Assembly (NCBI GenBank): GCA_964035545.1 | Contig: OZ037766.1 | Span: forward strand, 2,972,501 to 3,036,500 | DNA length: 64,000 nt | Direction: 5' to 3' | DNA from: Bugula neritina | Lineage: Eukaryota; Bryozoa; Gymnolaemata; Cheilostomatida; Bugulidae | Shown here: positions 1 through 13,611 of the stretch, piece after piece | Position numbering within the stretch: position 1 is the first letter of the stretch | Layout: every line of letters starts with the position of its first letter | Made by a program: the position numbers and the translations under genes | Notes under the pieces: generated by a model | Seen by the model: the letters and a program-made list of their open reading frames with translations, nothing else | What the model was told of the DNA's origin: nothing | Databases searched by the model: none

Positions 1-228
1 TGGTCTCACTCCATATGTGCAATGACAATTATCGGTTAGAATTTTAATAAGTAATGCAAATTGTGTAATTAAAATAATATAATTATTTATATACACTTTG
101 ATAAGTGAGGTTATTGAAGTATGTCACCAGTAATAGCACAAAAACAATAATCTGTTTAGATAAGATGATTTATGACCCAAGTGGAGATGAAATCATTGGA
201 ACACAGGAGTGGTGAGTGGACAGTAGAC

Positions 229-375
229 ACCACTAGAACCACTAAGGGGTGTACCTGCACCACTAGAACCACTAAGGGGGTGTACATGTACCACTACAAC
301 CACTAAGGGGGTGTACATGTACCACTAGGACCACTTAGGGGGTGTTCCAAGACTACTATAACCACTACTGGGGTA
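229..375. repeat. 30-31 bp minisatellite in TTLL7 intron
   Basis: About five head-to-tail units start at 229, 259, 290, 321 and 352. Each begins with accactagaacc or a close variant and contains actaagggggtgta. It lies in the intron downstream of the last TTLL7 exon seen here. The rest of 1-807 shows no exon I can support. Confidence 0.85.
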
Positions 376-807
376 TGGTGGTCTACTTATATCAATTACC
401 AGAAAGTATATAGTAATATTAAATATGCTGTATGTAACAACTAACAATTGTATTAGAGTAATTAATTGTACATTAACACCTCAACTATTAGATGTTACTA
501 TCAACTACTAAAAACAGCTATTTGAATGTAAAAAGTTACTCAATTTAAACAAATAACAACATAGAAATAAACTATCATAACAAAGAATGCATATACATGC
601 ATCAAGTCTGAAGTTGAGCAAATATTCAAATTCAAATATGTCAATATCAAACATTAAACCAAGTCCTGAGTTATGTATTTCATATAAATACATAAATTAG
701 ACTACAATATTTTGACATAAAATTGCGATTAGAAAAAGATGAAGGAATAGAATAAACTTGTGAGTATAAAGAAATCACGCCACATCTACAACATAAAGAT
801 AACCCAC

Positions 808-3765
808 CCATTGCCCATTGCACCGGCAGACGGCTTAGCAATAAAGATTTTCAATTTCTTTTTCTTTTTAAGGTCTTTGCCATAGTTCTGCAAAGCATTG
901 TACTCCTGAGGTAGAATCCACGTCTTTGGCACAAAGTTATACTCCTCTGGGTAGAGTTTAGTCATCCTTACAAATGTATCACAAAATGCTTTGAAATAAC
1001 ATTGAAAGAATATAATTTACATGGATAAGACCACTACTACCTCATACAAGCAATTATTGTAAAAGTTACAATTACAATATACAACATCCAATCTATCAAA
1101 GATACCAGAGTTTCGTTTAAATACCACCATCAGCAACTCAACCCTTGTACATGACGCGAACACACTAATCTTGAGACTTATTTGCTAGAAAATAAAAACA
1201 AGCAGCTGCAATTTATTATAATTTTAGAAACCAATTTTTTCAAAAAATATACTTTTGAAAATCATTCATTCATCACTTGAGTAATAAGAAACAAGTGACT
1301 TTTTTAGTCTATGTTATGATCAACTTCTAGAGGGCATTGCCTTACTTCCAATTGACATTGAATTAACAATCTACATTGCAATGAAAAAACACATAGCAAT
1401 CATAATTAAAAAGAAAATAAAGTATCCCAGTCCAGCTTTAGAAAGCTAAGTTTTGTAAAAACTTCAACTGAAATCAATATCCAATTTAAAGTAAACATTG
1501 ACATTCACGATTAAAGTAAAACCAAAAACGGTTGCCATGAATTGATAATGAAGCATCTTTAGGCCACACAACAGTGTGAATATCAACATGCAGTAGATCA
1601 ATATACATAATGGTAATAACCCAGTAGAAATATCAATTTCATTAGTATTTTCCAAGAATTATAAAACCAAATGAACTATTCCATTTAGCTAATAAAATCT
1701 ACTTTCTGTATAATGTTTAGGAATCTCAAATTCTATATTTGAATAAGCATGATTCATGACATAACATGCTAACACTAACATCAGTGGAATCTTACATAAT
1801 GGGAACTGTTGATAAACTTACTAAAAAAACCTCAAACAATGATTGTAAATTACTTGCTACTAAATAAAGACAAATGTTTGGGCTACAACATATACAATCT
1901 ACTCATAACTGATAGAACCCAGATGGTGAACACAAATTCATGAACAATTCTCAGATTTTCAATCAAAACATAAAATATACAATCTCCAGGGCAAGTAACA
2001 GACTGGTAACACAGCCGAGTATAAACTTTTATATTTTTATTTTAAATAAGTTGCCAATGAAATATTTTTCCCAGGAGGCACCCACGTACTCGGTGGTGCC
2101 CGACACAGCGTGCTAGATGTCATAGTGCTCAACTAACCATTTACCCTTTGGATAGTCAAGTGCTCCCATATCAAAGGCCTTACACATACATCATTGTTTA
2201 GCTTCAGTCAGCCAATGTTTATAAACAATAGCATAACTAATAGATGGTTCGACAGCCTTTAGAGAGGCTTTGCGCGATATCAGCATACCATGTGAGAAAA
2301 ATCAACTTGAACAGGAAAAATACAAGACAATTTGTAACTTTAGAGCTTACTTGGCCATGTTACGAGCAAGGCAGTCCTTGCGGCAAATTTCTCCCATGCC
2401 GGGAAAGTGGTTAATCCGCTGAAAACTCTTCATTTCAGAAATTCGTTCCGTCGCGACGTACGTGTCATTCCAGATGAGATACGCCAGGTGATCATCATCA
2501 CGACTCACCGTGTAGCCGAGTTTCTCCACGACCTCTCTCACTGAATAAGCAACAAACTCTAGACATCAATGAGCTAAGCTGCGTCTAGTTTCACATAATT
2601 ACAAATAAAAGAAATGATAAACTTTTAGCTTATATATATAAAATAAACACAGTATACATGCACACTCACTTATATTAAGCTTTTCTTAGTAATACTTATG
2701 GATAGTGAATACTTATACAACAGAGGAGTAACACTGATAAAACTTTCCACCCAATCACAGACACTCTTACAAAACTTACTCACAACATCTCGAGACTTAC
2801 CCACATCGTATCGAGTGCCCTGCAGGTTGACTGTGATTTTACGACGAGATTTCTTAGCGTTTCCTTTCTTTTTCAAAGTAATCTCCTCCTGCTGCTGCCG
2901 AGCATTCATGAGGTTGTGGTGAGTCAGCATGTGGAGATGACTTCGACTCGTTGCCCTGTCACCCCCTTCGTAGTTAAAAACGCTGAGTTGAGATCGGGGC
3001 GATGCCTTCACTTGATTCATATCGACGCTGCCACCAGCATTCTTTACAACTAGTTGCTCATCCTTAGACACTCTGGTGGATAAGGGAAAATTCGAGCTAG
3101 TCTCGGTGGCTAGCGGAGTTTGCTGATGATAGTTTTGTTTGGCGATTTCTGATTGGCTCACTTTACGGTCATGTTCTTGCAGGAGTCTACTTGAACTGCT
3201 GACAGATTCATTCGCGGCAGCTTTCCTATATTCGGCTAGCAGACTTTTATTGTATGAATGCGCATTACTCGTAGGATTCAGGCTACCAGCAACACCGCCA
3301 TTAAGTAAATCATCATCTAAATGTGACTTCCTGTTAGAGGCAGACGGAGAATGTCTATTGGTGTACTCATCCAATAACCGACTTCTATCAGCCAATGAGC
3401 CGGGAGTGTGACGTTCCAGCGATGACCTCAGACTGCTAGGGTAGGCCTGGCTGTACTCGTCAGAACGCCGGGCCAACGGTGACTGAGAGGTTATGTTGCG
3501 ATCTTTTGGACTACCGTTTTGTAACTGGAGTTTGGGTGATTGATACAATGCCTCTTGATAATTGCCTGGAGACCTGTGACTACCCCCTGAGAATAACAAT
3601 AGACTCTGTATTAAATAAAAATTTCAAAATTGAAATATTCAGTTTGCGAGATTAAATTTACATTTTATGCATAATTTTGAAATGAGGCTCACCGTAGTCT
3701 GGTGGGGATGTGGTAAAAGAGGAACCAGAGTCGAGAGATCGCAAATAGCTGGCAGCACTCGGCAT
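808..3765 (-). CDS. TTLL7: TTLL7-like tubulin polyglutamylase, N-terminal part (gene runs off left edge)
   Basis: This is a tubulin tyrosine ligase-like enzyme of the TTLL7 type, a family that adds glutamate chains to tubulin in microtubules. Exons, in minus order: 3765-3693 (ATG at 3765, in an exon whose acceptor is near 3777), 3586-2801, 2540-2351 and 966-808. Phases fit at each join, giving about 402 codons before the edge. The start of the TTL domain is clear: RRKITVNL at the end of exon 2, then RINHFPGMGEICRKD and LARNMAK in exon 3, then YNFVPKTWILPQEY and KPSAGAMGNG in exon 4. The motif GMGEICRKD and the GAMGNG form of the nucleotide loop point to TTLL7 and not TTLL6/13. About 265 Ser/Arg/Gln-rich, low-complexity residues precede the domain, much longer than I recall for the human protein. 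The rest of the ATP-grasp domain and the C-terminus lie outside the window. Confidence 0.9.
2030..2190 (-). other. exon-like fragment with stop and poly(A)-like signal inside TTLL7 intron
   Basis: The minus strand reads a 24-codon frame (MCKAFDMGALDYPKGKWL, then VEHYDI and TAG) preceded by an acceptor-like gtgtaag. About 75 bases of 3'UTR-like sequence and an AATAAA-containing A-rich stretch follow near 2040. It looks like the 3' end of a gene or a truncated retrocopy. I do not recognise the protein. It sits in the long TTLL7 intron (967-2350), where I see nothing else. Confidence 0.25.
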
Positions 3766-3776
3766 CACTCTCTCAA

Positions 3777-6700
3777 CTAAACAGAGTGTAATTACAATTT
3801 AGACTGCAACTCGCCAGCATTTTAATAATACAACTAATTTTCAGTTACAATGAACTACTCACTGTAGTGCGAAAGTAATTACTTAGCAAATATTGAAACT
3901 ATTCAATGTGCTACCAAACTGAAACTCATTAGTATCAATATAGACAAGTAAACATACTATTAAAAGTCTTAACACATTTATGCGCCAACTAATAATTTAG
4001 TTAATACAAAACTGTAAAATATAATATAAAATACAAGTTAATGTTTTAATACACAAAGTTAGTCGAACATATTACAAAATGGCTGCATAACCTGACAACA
4101 GTCCAAAAAAGGGTACAAAAGATGATTCTAAATATTTCTTGTATAAACAATAAACTGATAATAAATAGCAAAACTTTAGGTTTCAAATGATAGGCAAGGG
4201 ACAGTGCGAGTATAAACAATTCAATTTAAAGGCCGAGATAAAATTTCAATGGTGATTTCAACTATGGTCAACACTTTCAGTAGATGTATTCTGCCATTTA
4301 AACAAATTTACTGGTAATATTATAATTATTACTATAATATGTTACTAGCAATGCTACTGCTAGTAACCGCAAGCAAAATGATTACACATTCAGTAATGAT
4401 AATCCTAATAGTAATTACTGTAACTGTTACTACAACTATCAGTATCTTACTCAGTATTACTACTATTGACTAATTCAGCCAAATTAAAATTGACTTTAAG
4501 CGCTATTGAATTAAATTATTATTAAAAATCAATTTATAATTATTATAAATATTAATATTATTTTATTTTATTTATCATATTTATTAAACTAGAAATGATA
4601 GAAATCAAACTAGAACGTACACTTTGGGCTTAAATAAAACAAATGTTAGTATATTGGAGTTGACACTTAAATCATGGGCATTAGCAGTAAAATAGATAGT
4701 CATAGTGAGAGTGATACTGATAGATATCAAGCTTTCACTTGAATTTGGAGTTAGACGAAGTTCGAGTCATGAGTGAGATTTAGATTGCTTTTAATTAATT
4801 AATACGTTTGGCGAGTATTTAACGTCTTTTTGTCAACCATTATTTATAAACACAAATCTTAATTTAAAAAACACAAGTAATTGACACATGGTGTTTAACC
4901 ACATACCACAATTGCAGTCTATAATAAGTATTATTTGCTCAAAATCATTTGAAAAACATTCTCGCCACCATTTTGATTTACTTTTACCACGTGACAACCA
5001 CTACTTAGTAACAAGTTATGGAATATAAATACAACAACAGGTTCGTTTAAACCTATGTTTTTACGATATGGAAATGGGATTGAAAATCACGCACTCACCT
5101 TTCGGCAAATAACATTAGACAATTGTGCAGTAAAAGAGGTTAGCGCGAATTAAAGCGCATGGCATACAGAATCCTTGCAATTTTTATCTTGCAACCACCA
5201 AAATTAATCATTTTCAAATAAAGAACTTGCCTTTGAAGTTCACACTTTGTTAAATTGGTTTCAAAAACGTTTGCCTAATCATATTTCACTTTAGCTGAAG
5301 TATTAGGTATGTAGATATAAAAAATTTCCAAAAGACATTCTACATTGCTATAAAAGACTATTTTTTATAGACTTAATGATACTTTATAATTATAATAAAA
5401 TAGTAATATATATTTATTATCTCGAGTTTAAATATTTATAATAAAGACTGCTGCGGGTAACAAAAGATTTTTGATACTGGTGATGATTCAGTTGAGAGAA
5501 TGTCTAGCCAAGCGAGTCACTTAGTGCATATTTTCAGGATCTGCCTTGAATGGAGAGAATTTGCTCCATGTGTTAGCTGTGTGCTTAATCACCCTGAAAG
5601 ATATTGTTATTGCATTTTACCAGTGCTCGGGCTATTGTTTGCATGAACAAAATTTTATGTGACTCTGAAAAAGTAATATAGTCTGGAATTTAAAATAATG
5701 AATCTGTTTCATATACTGACATATATTTACAACATACAATACTAAATCCTAAAGTTTGCCATCACCAATTTCTATTTTAAATTTAGCCAAAATAGGCACA
5801 TAGAATATCATTTTAAGCTTGACAAATACTAAAAAGATTGATTGATGAAACTAGATAACTGCATAAGATAAATGATACAGGCCAGCTTGTATAATTTCTG
5901 CACAGTTCAAAATAGGTAACTTGATAGCCAATAAAGTTATAAAATCCAAGTCACACATAACTTTAAAAGACACAGTAAAGTCTAATAAAAGCTGTGTATA
6001 TCGAATATTTATACATCATGGTGGCAAGTACTGCTAATTATAACAAGGCTGCCCACCTATGCTCAGCACCTTCGTATCAGTGCAATCATTCAAAGGTCAA
6101 CCTTCTCACATGTAACTCAATATTCCCACAGATAAAAAACAATCTTCAGATTCATCACCATGAAGAGTGTGTGTATTGAATAGGAATTCAGGCTAGGCTG
6201 ATGGTTGCAATAATCAATTGCAGAAGGCGTAGGTTTTAAGGCTGGCATTGAGTGTGAAATCATTTAGAGCTGGTCTCTCCTTAAAGTTGGCTGGTCCAAC
6301 GTATTCCGCTACTTCTATTATAATCGTTTAGATATTATTTGAAACTTTTACCAATTGCCAGTTAATTTCTCTAGACTACCACTAGAGAATTATTAGAGCA
6401 TTTCTAGATCACTATTGGATCATTTCTAGATCACTTCTAGAGCATATTTATAACACTTTTAGCAAATGATCACGGATAAACGCCAAAACATTGAACAGTC
6501 TTCAGTGACATCTTGATCTTGCTGGAAGCATACAGAAACTTTACCAGGTAAGTGCCCTTCCTACTTTATTTAATTAATCAGGGATACGAAAGATATGATT
6601 ATTGTAAAGTCAAGTCATTGCAAAGTCAATGTGCCTTGATTTAGATAATTTTCATTGTTTTAAAGATCTGCGTAAATCAATATATTTTGTTGATTTCTCA

Positions 6701-9486
6701 TCTTTCTCGCCTTTCTCCGCCATTTCCTGATCGGGTGGCGGTATTTTGTTGATTGTGGTGATGTTATACCACAGCTTGTAAGCTTAAATGTATTGCTGTT
6801 GTACAAAATTTGTTAAAATCAATAACTTTATAGTTTCTTTCTAAAACTGTCTTTATATAAAATTTATAAGAGGTTGTTTTCTGAAAATTTGCTGAACTCC
6901 GTTTTCTTGTAAGGTGGAATTCTTTCATGAAATGTTCAATATTTTGTTGCCAGGATTTCAAATCAAATTTTAATTGCAACATCGCATTGCGTATTATAAT
7001 ATTCTTTCACTAAGGCTTGACATTACATCAAGGTTGTGTTCAGTGCCAGCTTTGAGTGCTTCTACATTTATAGTCAACCTTTTAGCACCTACCAGCTATC
7101 AACTTCAGATAAAAAATCAGCTGACAAGTAAATATTAATTCATTTGAGTCACCAACAACTTCTGTAACTTTGTAAACACAATCTTTCAGCTAAACATTTC
7201 CAAACCTACAAATTTACCACCAATTATTGCACAAACATGCATATATAATATGAACTAACCCACAACTTCTTGAGAATTTACAAATACATACTATACTCTA
7301 ACTTTTTGTAACAAAAGAACTGGCTTTTGTGATGCTTTGCAAGCTAAAGCCTTGTCGTTATTTCGTTATCCCAAATGTGATGCTTTTGCAACTTTCAACA
7401 CCCGCAGTTAATGATTTGTCTGACATTTGCTAACGGAGTGTAGGCTAGATAGTAGTTTTCTAATCATCAAATTCTCAACATCAAACAACCTACTTCTCCA
7501 ACGCAGCAGCATTGTCATCATGCCATTGTAGGCAGCACCAGTATGAGACTTTCAGGAAATTTGAGGTAACAGAAGCTGTAAACTCCTTACAGCATATCTG
7601 TCTATTCAATACCTACTCTTTCAAAAGAGTCTTTGGCTGTTATTGAGATAAGTCATAATAGCTAACCGTGGCCAAAAGGTTATAAGAATTGGTGATGTAA
7701 TAAGTATTACAATCTATAAACTAGTTTTTAATTTTTGTGTTACAGAAATGGAAACGAAATAAATTGAGTAGGTAGATTTCGTTCAGATTTGAGACAAACA
7801 ACTAGTGTAGCTGTATCAGCTTACTAATAATAGAGTCAGCGGGTATCTGTATAGTCAGTAGGCAGCTAAATGACTCAGTCATGCTGCTTTTCTTTATGCT
7901 GCATCAATTAAATTGAGATTGAAACCGTAGACCCAGCGCTGAGTGTGGCCCCCACAGCTCTACAGGAAACAAATATTCACATATTACTTACAGTTGAATT
8001 ACGTCAGCCGTGTTAAAAATAAATTGTAACAGATGGAATGTCAGCTAAAAATGACAGTGTTGTAAAATGTTCTTAATCAGCTTTAAGTACAGCAATAAAA
8101 TCTGGTTGATGAATAACTGCAATTAATTCTGTTATTTGATACTGTTTTTGACACTGAGAATTTCTAGAATAGATAAGTTATAAAATAATACGATAAATAT
8201 ATAAACCAAATTTCAATTCAATTTGAAAAAGCTTCTGACCATTTCCATATATATGTTTATGATTATTCTACTTTTTCTTTTTTCTGACCTGTAGCTAAAT
8301 TTAGTGTAGCTTCTGGTCAAAAGATTGTTTAAGTGACAGTTATTGATGCTTTAGAAAGCAAAACTATGTTTATACAAAAGAACACCGTTTAGTGTTCAGT
8401 CTTTGAGCTACAATTTATTCCACCTCAGAAAAATTTCAAAGAAATTATATTATTCCAACAGAGGAAAAACTTTTACTTATGAAAAAATTTACATGACTGC
8501 GAGAAGTGATAACGGACCTATTTTTACATAATGATGTATAATTATTATGGAATAAATTATATTTATTTATAATTCATCGATATGGTAATGCTTTTCATTC
8601 CGGGCTCCAAGACGTAATATTGCACTTGAGAATGTTGTCAATTTGCATTCAACTTTATACCTTCTCAGCTAACAGTGAATAATTATATATTATTATGCAA
8701 ATGTATATATTTTTTCTTAGGAATCTCACCAAAACAGACTGGGGGAGAATTCTATTGGTTAACAAATAGTCATTGTCTTGCATCAGTAAGCACAGAGCAG
8801 AACAAAAGAAGAGAATCATAAAGCTTTAAGTCATATAATCTTAGGCAGTCTTACTAGAATCACATCTTCTCTGCGTTCACCAATACCTCTAGTACTTTAC
8901 CAACCAATCAGGAGAGTTTTAACAAGTTAAACTTCATCAGCTTGAAGCCAGAAGGACTTTAACTTCGGTAACTAAATTTTCCTAGTATATTTTTACACTG
9001 TTTTATAGCTTTTGCATATATGCCTGTCTCTGTAAGTCTTCTTTCTGTTTTGTTTAGGTAACTTCATAAACACCACGGTGTATGTTTAATGATGTCATTT
9101 TAGTGAAATTATTAGATTTGCGATGCCCAAGCTCCAGCATGTCTAACCAGTTAGTTATGTAAACAAAAAGGTCACTAATAAAACATTGCCCTCTCCACCA
9201 AGCAAGTCATGTGACACAGTATACCCAAGAAATATTATTGTTCAACACCCAACTGATAAATACTGGAATATTATTGGTTTTTAATATACTCTGCTGGTGA
9301 GACCGCTAGTAGTATATCTGGAGACAAAGATAGAGCCATGTGTTTTATATATTGTCAAATGTGGTTATAGAATAATAAGTGTGAGCAATGCGACGTGGGG
9401 GTGGCTGCTCTATATAAGTATGCTGTCAACTGACTCACTCTCATATACGGTGTAGGCAGCAGTAACAAACTCATCTTGTCTTGTAG
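3777..9486. other. intergenic / 5' regions between TTLL7 and ETS gene
   Basis: This is AT-rich sequence between two divergently transcribed genes. Besides the possible TTLL7 leader exon near 5099, there is a good plus-strand donor (ttaccag then GTAAGTGCC) at 6548. A stretch at about 8721-8967, flanked by a ttttcttag acceptor and a gtaact donor, could be an untranslated exon of the ETS gene. Neither is proven. No conserved protein frame, tRNA or recognisable transposon was seen. Confidence 0.4.
5099..5200 (-). other. possible TTLL7 5' non-coding exon
   Basis: On the minus strand a strong donor (AAAG then GTGAGT) follows position 5099, in sequence richer in CpG (gcgcgaattaaagcgc) than its surroundings. 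The first coding exon of TTLL7 begins with an acceptor at 3777, so an upstream untranslated exon is expected. The 5' limit is a guess. No transcript evidence is available. Confidence 0.3.
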
Positions 9487-9497
9487 GTAGTATAATA

Positions 9498-12400
9498 ATG
9501 ATGATAGGCAGCAACCAACCCGGGGCTCCCCCGCCACCCTCTGTACTCGGAACAGATTCCATGAACCAGTGGCCCATCAGCGGCAGCTACTCTCACATGG
9601 TGGCCAACATCAAGCCAGAACCGCAGTCGTACGACCAATATGGCTGCCAGTACACGAACAATAGCTCATACCAACAGCAGCATTGTAACAACGGCAACAT
9701 TGTGGAGAATATAATACTAGAAAACATCACAGATTTGAAAGAAATAAAGTTAGAAGATTTGTGCTATTTGGACAATGAAGACTTTAGTGAGTATGTTCTA
9801 AACGACAGCCGATCTTTAGAACAGATTCGCAAGACCTCTAGCCCGCAGAGCCAATACTCTTCAGCCACATCCTCTCCGCTGTCAGACTTGGAGTACTGCA
9901 GCAGCTCCCCAGCATCTTCTGCTGCCGATAGCTGGCACTCGGATCAAATGGTGCCCAGCGTGTCTAAGAATCACCCACAGTATATAGAGGAAAGGCCTCT
10001 GTATGTGGATACCAACAAGCAACGCTGCTCTTCCCTGGCCACTCCGGCAGCACACCAATCACCTTTCTACGGCAGCTCGTTACATCATCCTTACCAACAC
10101 GCTCAGCAGTTACCCTCAACCAGGTACGTGTCTGTGTATAACACTTAAATGTTACGTAGATTTGTAAATGCTAAGAATGCTTATATCCAATAACTTTCCA
10201 ATAAATAATAATTACTGGATTTGCGATAAAATATGAGCTTCATCAAGTTTATGTTAATTATAGACTGCTGTTACACGTAACCTTCATGTTTTACAAATCG
10301 TACAAGTATTGAACTCTTCAAATACCATAGATGAACAGTCTTATTAAATAAAATATCTTTAGGAAGGCGACCCTTACCTGCCACCATTTTTGTTATTAGA
10401 TGTATGGTTATCAGTCTAAAAATTTTAAGATGTAATTGAATAACAAGTTATGCTATATTATTTTCATTTTATTAGATTACATGCTATTGTAGTCCAAAGA
10501 GCAATAGAATTATAAATTACAACTCAACTTTGCTAAAGGTGTATCAGTTTCAGCCCCAATTATGACTAATTGCGAGAGTATGTGTGAAGTCTTTGATCAA
10601 ATGTAAATAATATAATTTTCTGCTTCAAGAGAGCTTCATGCAGGTAATAAATGTTTACTGGTTTGGATCAGTGATGATAGACATGCTGGTTTTGAACTCC
10701 CATAAACGAGCTAAACCAGTGTCGCTGTTAGCTCTCAAAACTTCATTTACACATGGCGTAATGTTTCAGGTACATCGAAGACGTTTACAGTCAACAGAGA
10801 CCCATATCTGCTGCACCAACCCACCTACACCACTTTAATCAGCATGTCGGCACTCCTCCGCTGTCAGCCGCTGCCCTGCCACCTCCCAGTTACGAGGAGC
10901 ACGTCATGCACTACACAAGTCACACTACTGTACCTCACTACGCTCACTACCACAGCGCCATGTACGCTGACTATGATCCAGAAGGTGAGCTTTTTCTTTT
11001 TCAGTCACAACTGCTTGGTTTACGAGTGTTACTATCGACCAGAATTTTATTTCATATTTTTTTATAATTAGCTGTAATAGTTCAACTGGTTGACTACCTT
11101 TAATTTAGTACATTAATCAATTGACCAAAGTTATTCTGTAATTTATATATTTTAATGTTTTTAGAAACCAATCAAACAGTCCTGGAAGAATATAAAAATA
11201 AATTGATGGAAAGAATAAGATCACAAGGTAAGAGATTATGAAAATTAAATTTATTAAATTACACTTAGCAACTTAAAATAGTTAGTACCAACTGACTGCA
11301 ACTTGTAAGACAGCATGGAGGGTTAGAGCCAGGTTACCAGGCAGCGTGTGAAGTGGGTGGCTGTTTAGATTCTAGCCTTTTTAGTTCGCTAACTGAGTTG
11401 CATCACCACTTTGTTAGATTGGAGGGCTAATGGCTAATCAATTTCTTTATTCGGAGAAACACTACAATAATAAGAAAGATAGAAATTTTTAGTACTACTA
11501 GTAACACCAATTTACCAGAAACAGAAATTGTTGCAGAGGTCTGATTAGCAGATACTAACTTAGATCCACTCCTTAAATCTTTGTCATTTCGAATAATTTT
11601 GTCACAAGTTGATAATTTACACATTTTCTGCAAGAGTTGACAGTTATAAGAGTGTGTGGTCTGCAAAATACCTAAAAATGGTTAATTTGATAGGTAATTC
11701 AATATTTGATTATGATTATAAAAATAAGAGCTGCTGCTGCAGTTTAGACATCTTATAAACAGAAATGTAGGACATTTGCTTTTTGACTACAGGCAGCATT
11801 TGACTACAGGCAGCATTTGAGTGCTGGTAGCAATTATTCAGGCCAGTGCTGTTGATAATTAATCAATTTATAAGACACTGCTCTATTCCCAGTGTTGGGT
11901 TACTGTTTTCAGATTACAGTTTTAATGGGTTGCACTAGAGTTTTACTTTTTATTATAAGGTAGTTCTAAAATTTGTTGCCATGCCAACTGTCCATCTTAG
12001 CAGTTTTATTTGAGATCCCTGTATACTTGATGTAATATGCATAATTTATTATTGCTTTGCCGTGATATATGGCATGGTGAACTGGTACGTTAGACAGAAT
12101 GTCTGCAAGCCAACAATGAGCTGGGTACACTGTTCCAGCTTGAATGGGTGTCACATACACACCATCAAATACCATTAAATAAGTAACTGAATTAATAAAT
12201 TGCTAATACATCAATTAATCCGATAAAAAGTAATTGACAGGTTTGATATAGTGTGCTATTTATGACATTAGTATTCTCAACTGATGCTTGCGAAACTAAC
12301 AGATTCTGTGGCAATCATGTAAAACATGCAGATTTGAATAAAAAGAAAGGTGCAAAGAAATGAAGCCGGTACAATTAGTCATACATCTAATTTTGTAACA

Positions 12401-13611
12401 AAGATAATTAATTGGCCAGCTAAAATCTCAAATATTTATAGTAAAGTACCGAAAGTTATTGAAAAAGCAAACGTGCTGATTGCTTCAGCATGTCTCACAC
12501 TAAGTGACTTTGTGTAGACTACAGTGTCTTCAGCTGCCGTGCAGACAATGCTGCCTTGTACACTATGCAGCATGTGAAACAAGTCCATTTTCAGAATGAT
12601 TTGCACTGAGGATAGTTTTAGTTTGAATGGATCATTATTTTTTTATTGGAGTTGGATAGACATAGCAATTCTCATTAGTAAGGCTTAGCTAATTTTATCT
12701 CAATTTAGAATGTTTAGTCCAAATTCCACAACATGAAAAGTAAGGCTGGTTTGGCTACAGCCCTGACTCTATACCAAAATAAATGCATTTTTATGTGATA
12801 AAAATAAGTGTTATATAACAATTAGCTGTATGAGTGGCTTTACATTACTTAGAAAATGTAGGGTGTATAATATAGACATTGAAGCTGTTATAAGACTTCA
12901 ATTAGTGATTACATTTGCAGAACAACTTTCCCTATCAAAATAGACTGCTATAATTATAATATTCTTAATACTTATATATGTAACTAATTAGTACCTGTGT
13001 TTGCATTGTATACGTGGCTATACAACTGTAAACCTACCATATTTATGTGTGTTCAATCTCAACAAAAAACTTGTTTAATGATTTTTTTACATCAAAACTT
13101 TAGAAACCAAAATTTTAATTATCACTATCAAAATTTTATTTGCAAGACTTGGCCTATTTAAAACTTTGTCTGCCAAAAGGTTTATTACTCTAAATAGTCT
13201 GGTGGTGCATTTGCATTCAGCTGCTTTGGGAATCCTTTTATTAATTATTTTAAATTTTGTATTTTAGGTGGACAAATCCAATTATGGCAGTTCCTGCTGT
13301 CTCTGCTAGACGACGAATCGAATAGTGAGTGCATTGCATGGGAAGGAAGTTTCGGGGAATTTAGAATGGTCAATCCCGATGAAGTAGCGAGGAAATGGGG
13401 TGAGAAGAAGAAAAAGGTGAACATGACTTATGACAAGCTCTCCCGCGCCCTCCGATACTACTACGATAAGCTAATTCTGACCAAAACACATGGCAAAAGG
13501 TATACCTACAAGTTCCACTTTAAAAGAATTGTACAACAACTGAGAAAACCTGGATCTGGGGCTAAGAGAGATCCCAGCTATATTCCACACGACCTATTGC
13601 CTTATATGTAA
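9498..13611 (+). CDS. ETS-domain transcription factor, ERG/FLI-like
   Basis: A nuclear DNA-binding transcription factor of 415 residues. Exons: 9498-10123 (acceptor ttgtcttgtag just upstream), 10770-10984, 11165-11227 and 13268-13611; all phases agree. The ETS domain fills the last exon: [15 protein letters not shown], then [28 protein letters not shown], and the recognition helix [11 protein letters not shown] with both DNA-contacting arginines, then [11 protein letters not shown]. The PDEVA and HGKRY words place it nearest ERG/FLI/FEV. The first 280 residues are Ser/Pro/His-rich, and I see no Pointed (PNT) domain, as in FEV. Two psi-K-x-E SUMO-type sites are visible, IKPE near residue 35 and IKLE near residue 80. 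The protein ends 31 residues after the ETS domain. A poly(A) signal AATAAA lies at 13929. The subfamily is inferred; a tree would decide. Confidence 0.93.
11228..13267 (+). other. long ETS intron 3
   Basis: A 2.0-kb AT-rich intron between the linker exon and the ETS-domain exon. No coding frame with splice signals, and no repeat family seen elsewhere in the window, was found. A short direct duplication (gactacaggcagcattt) occurs at about 11787-11818. Confidence 0.6.
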
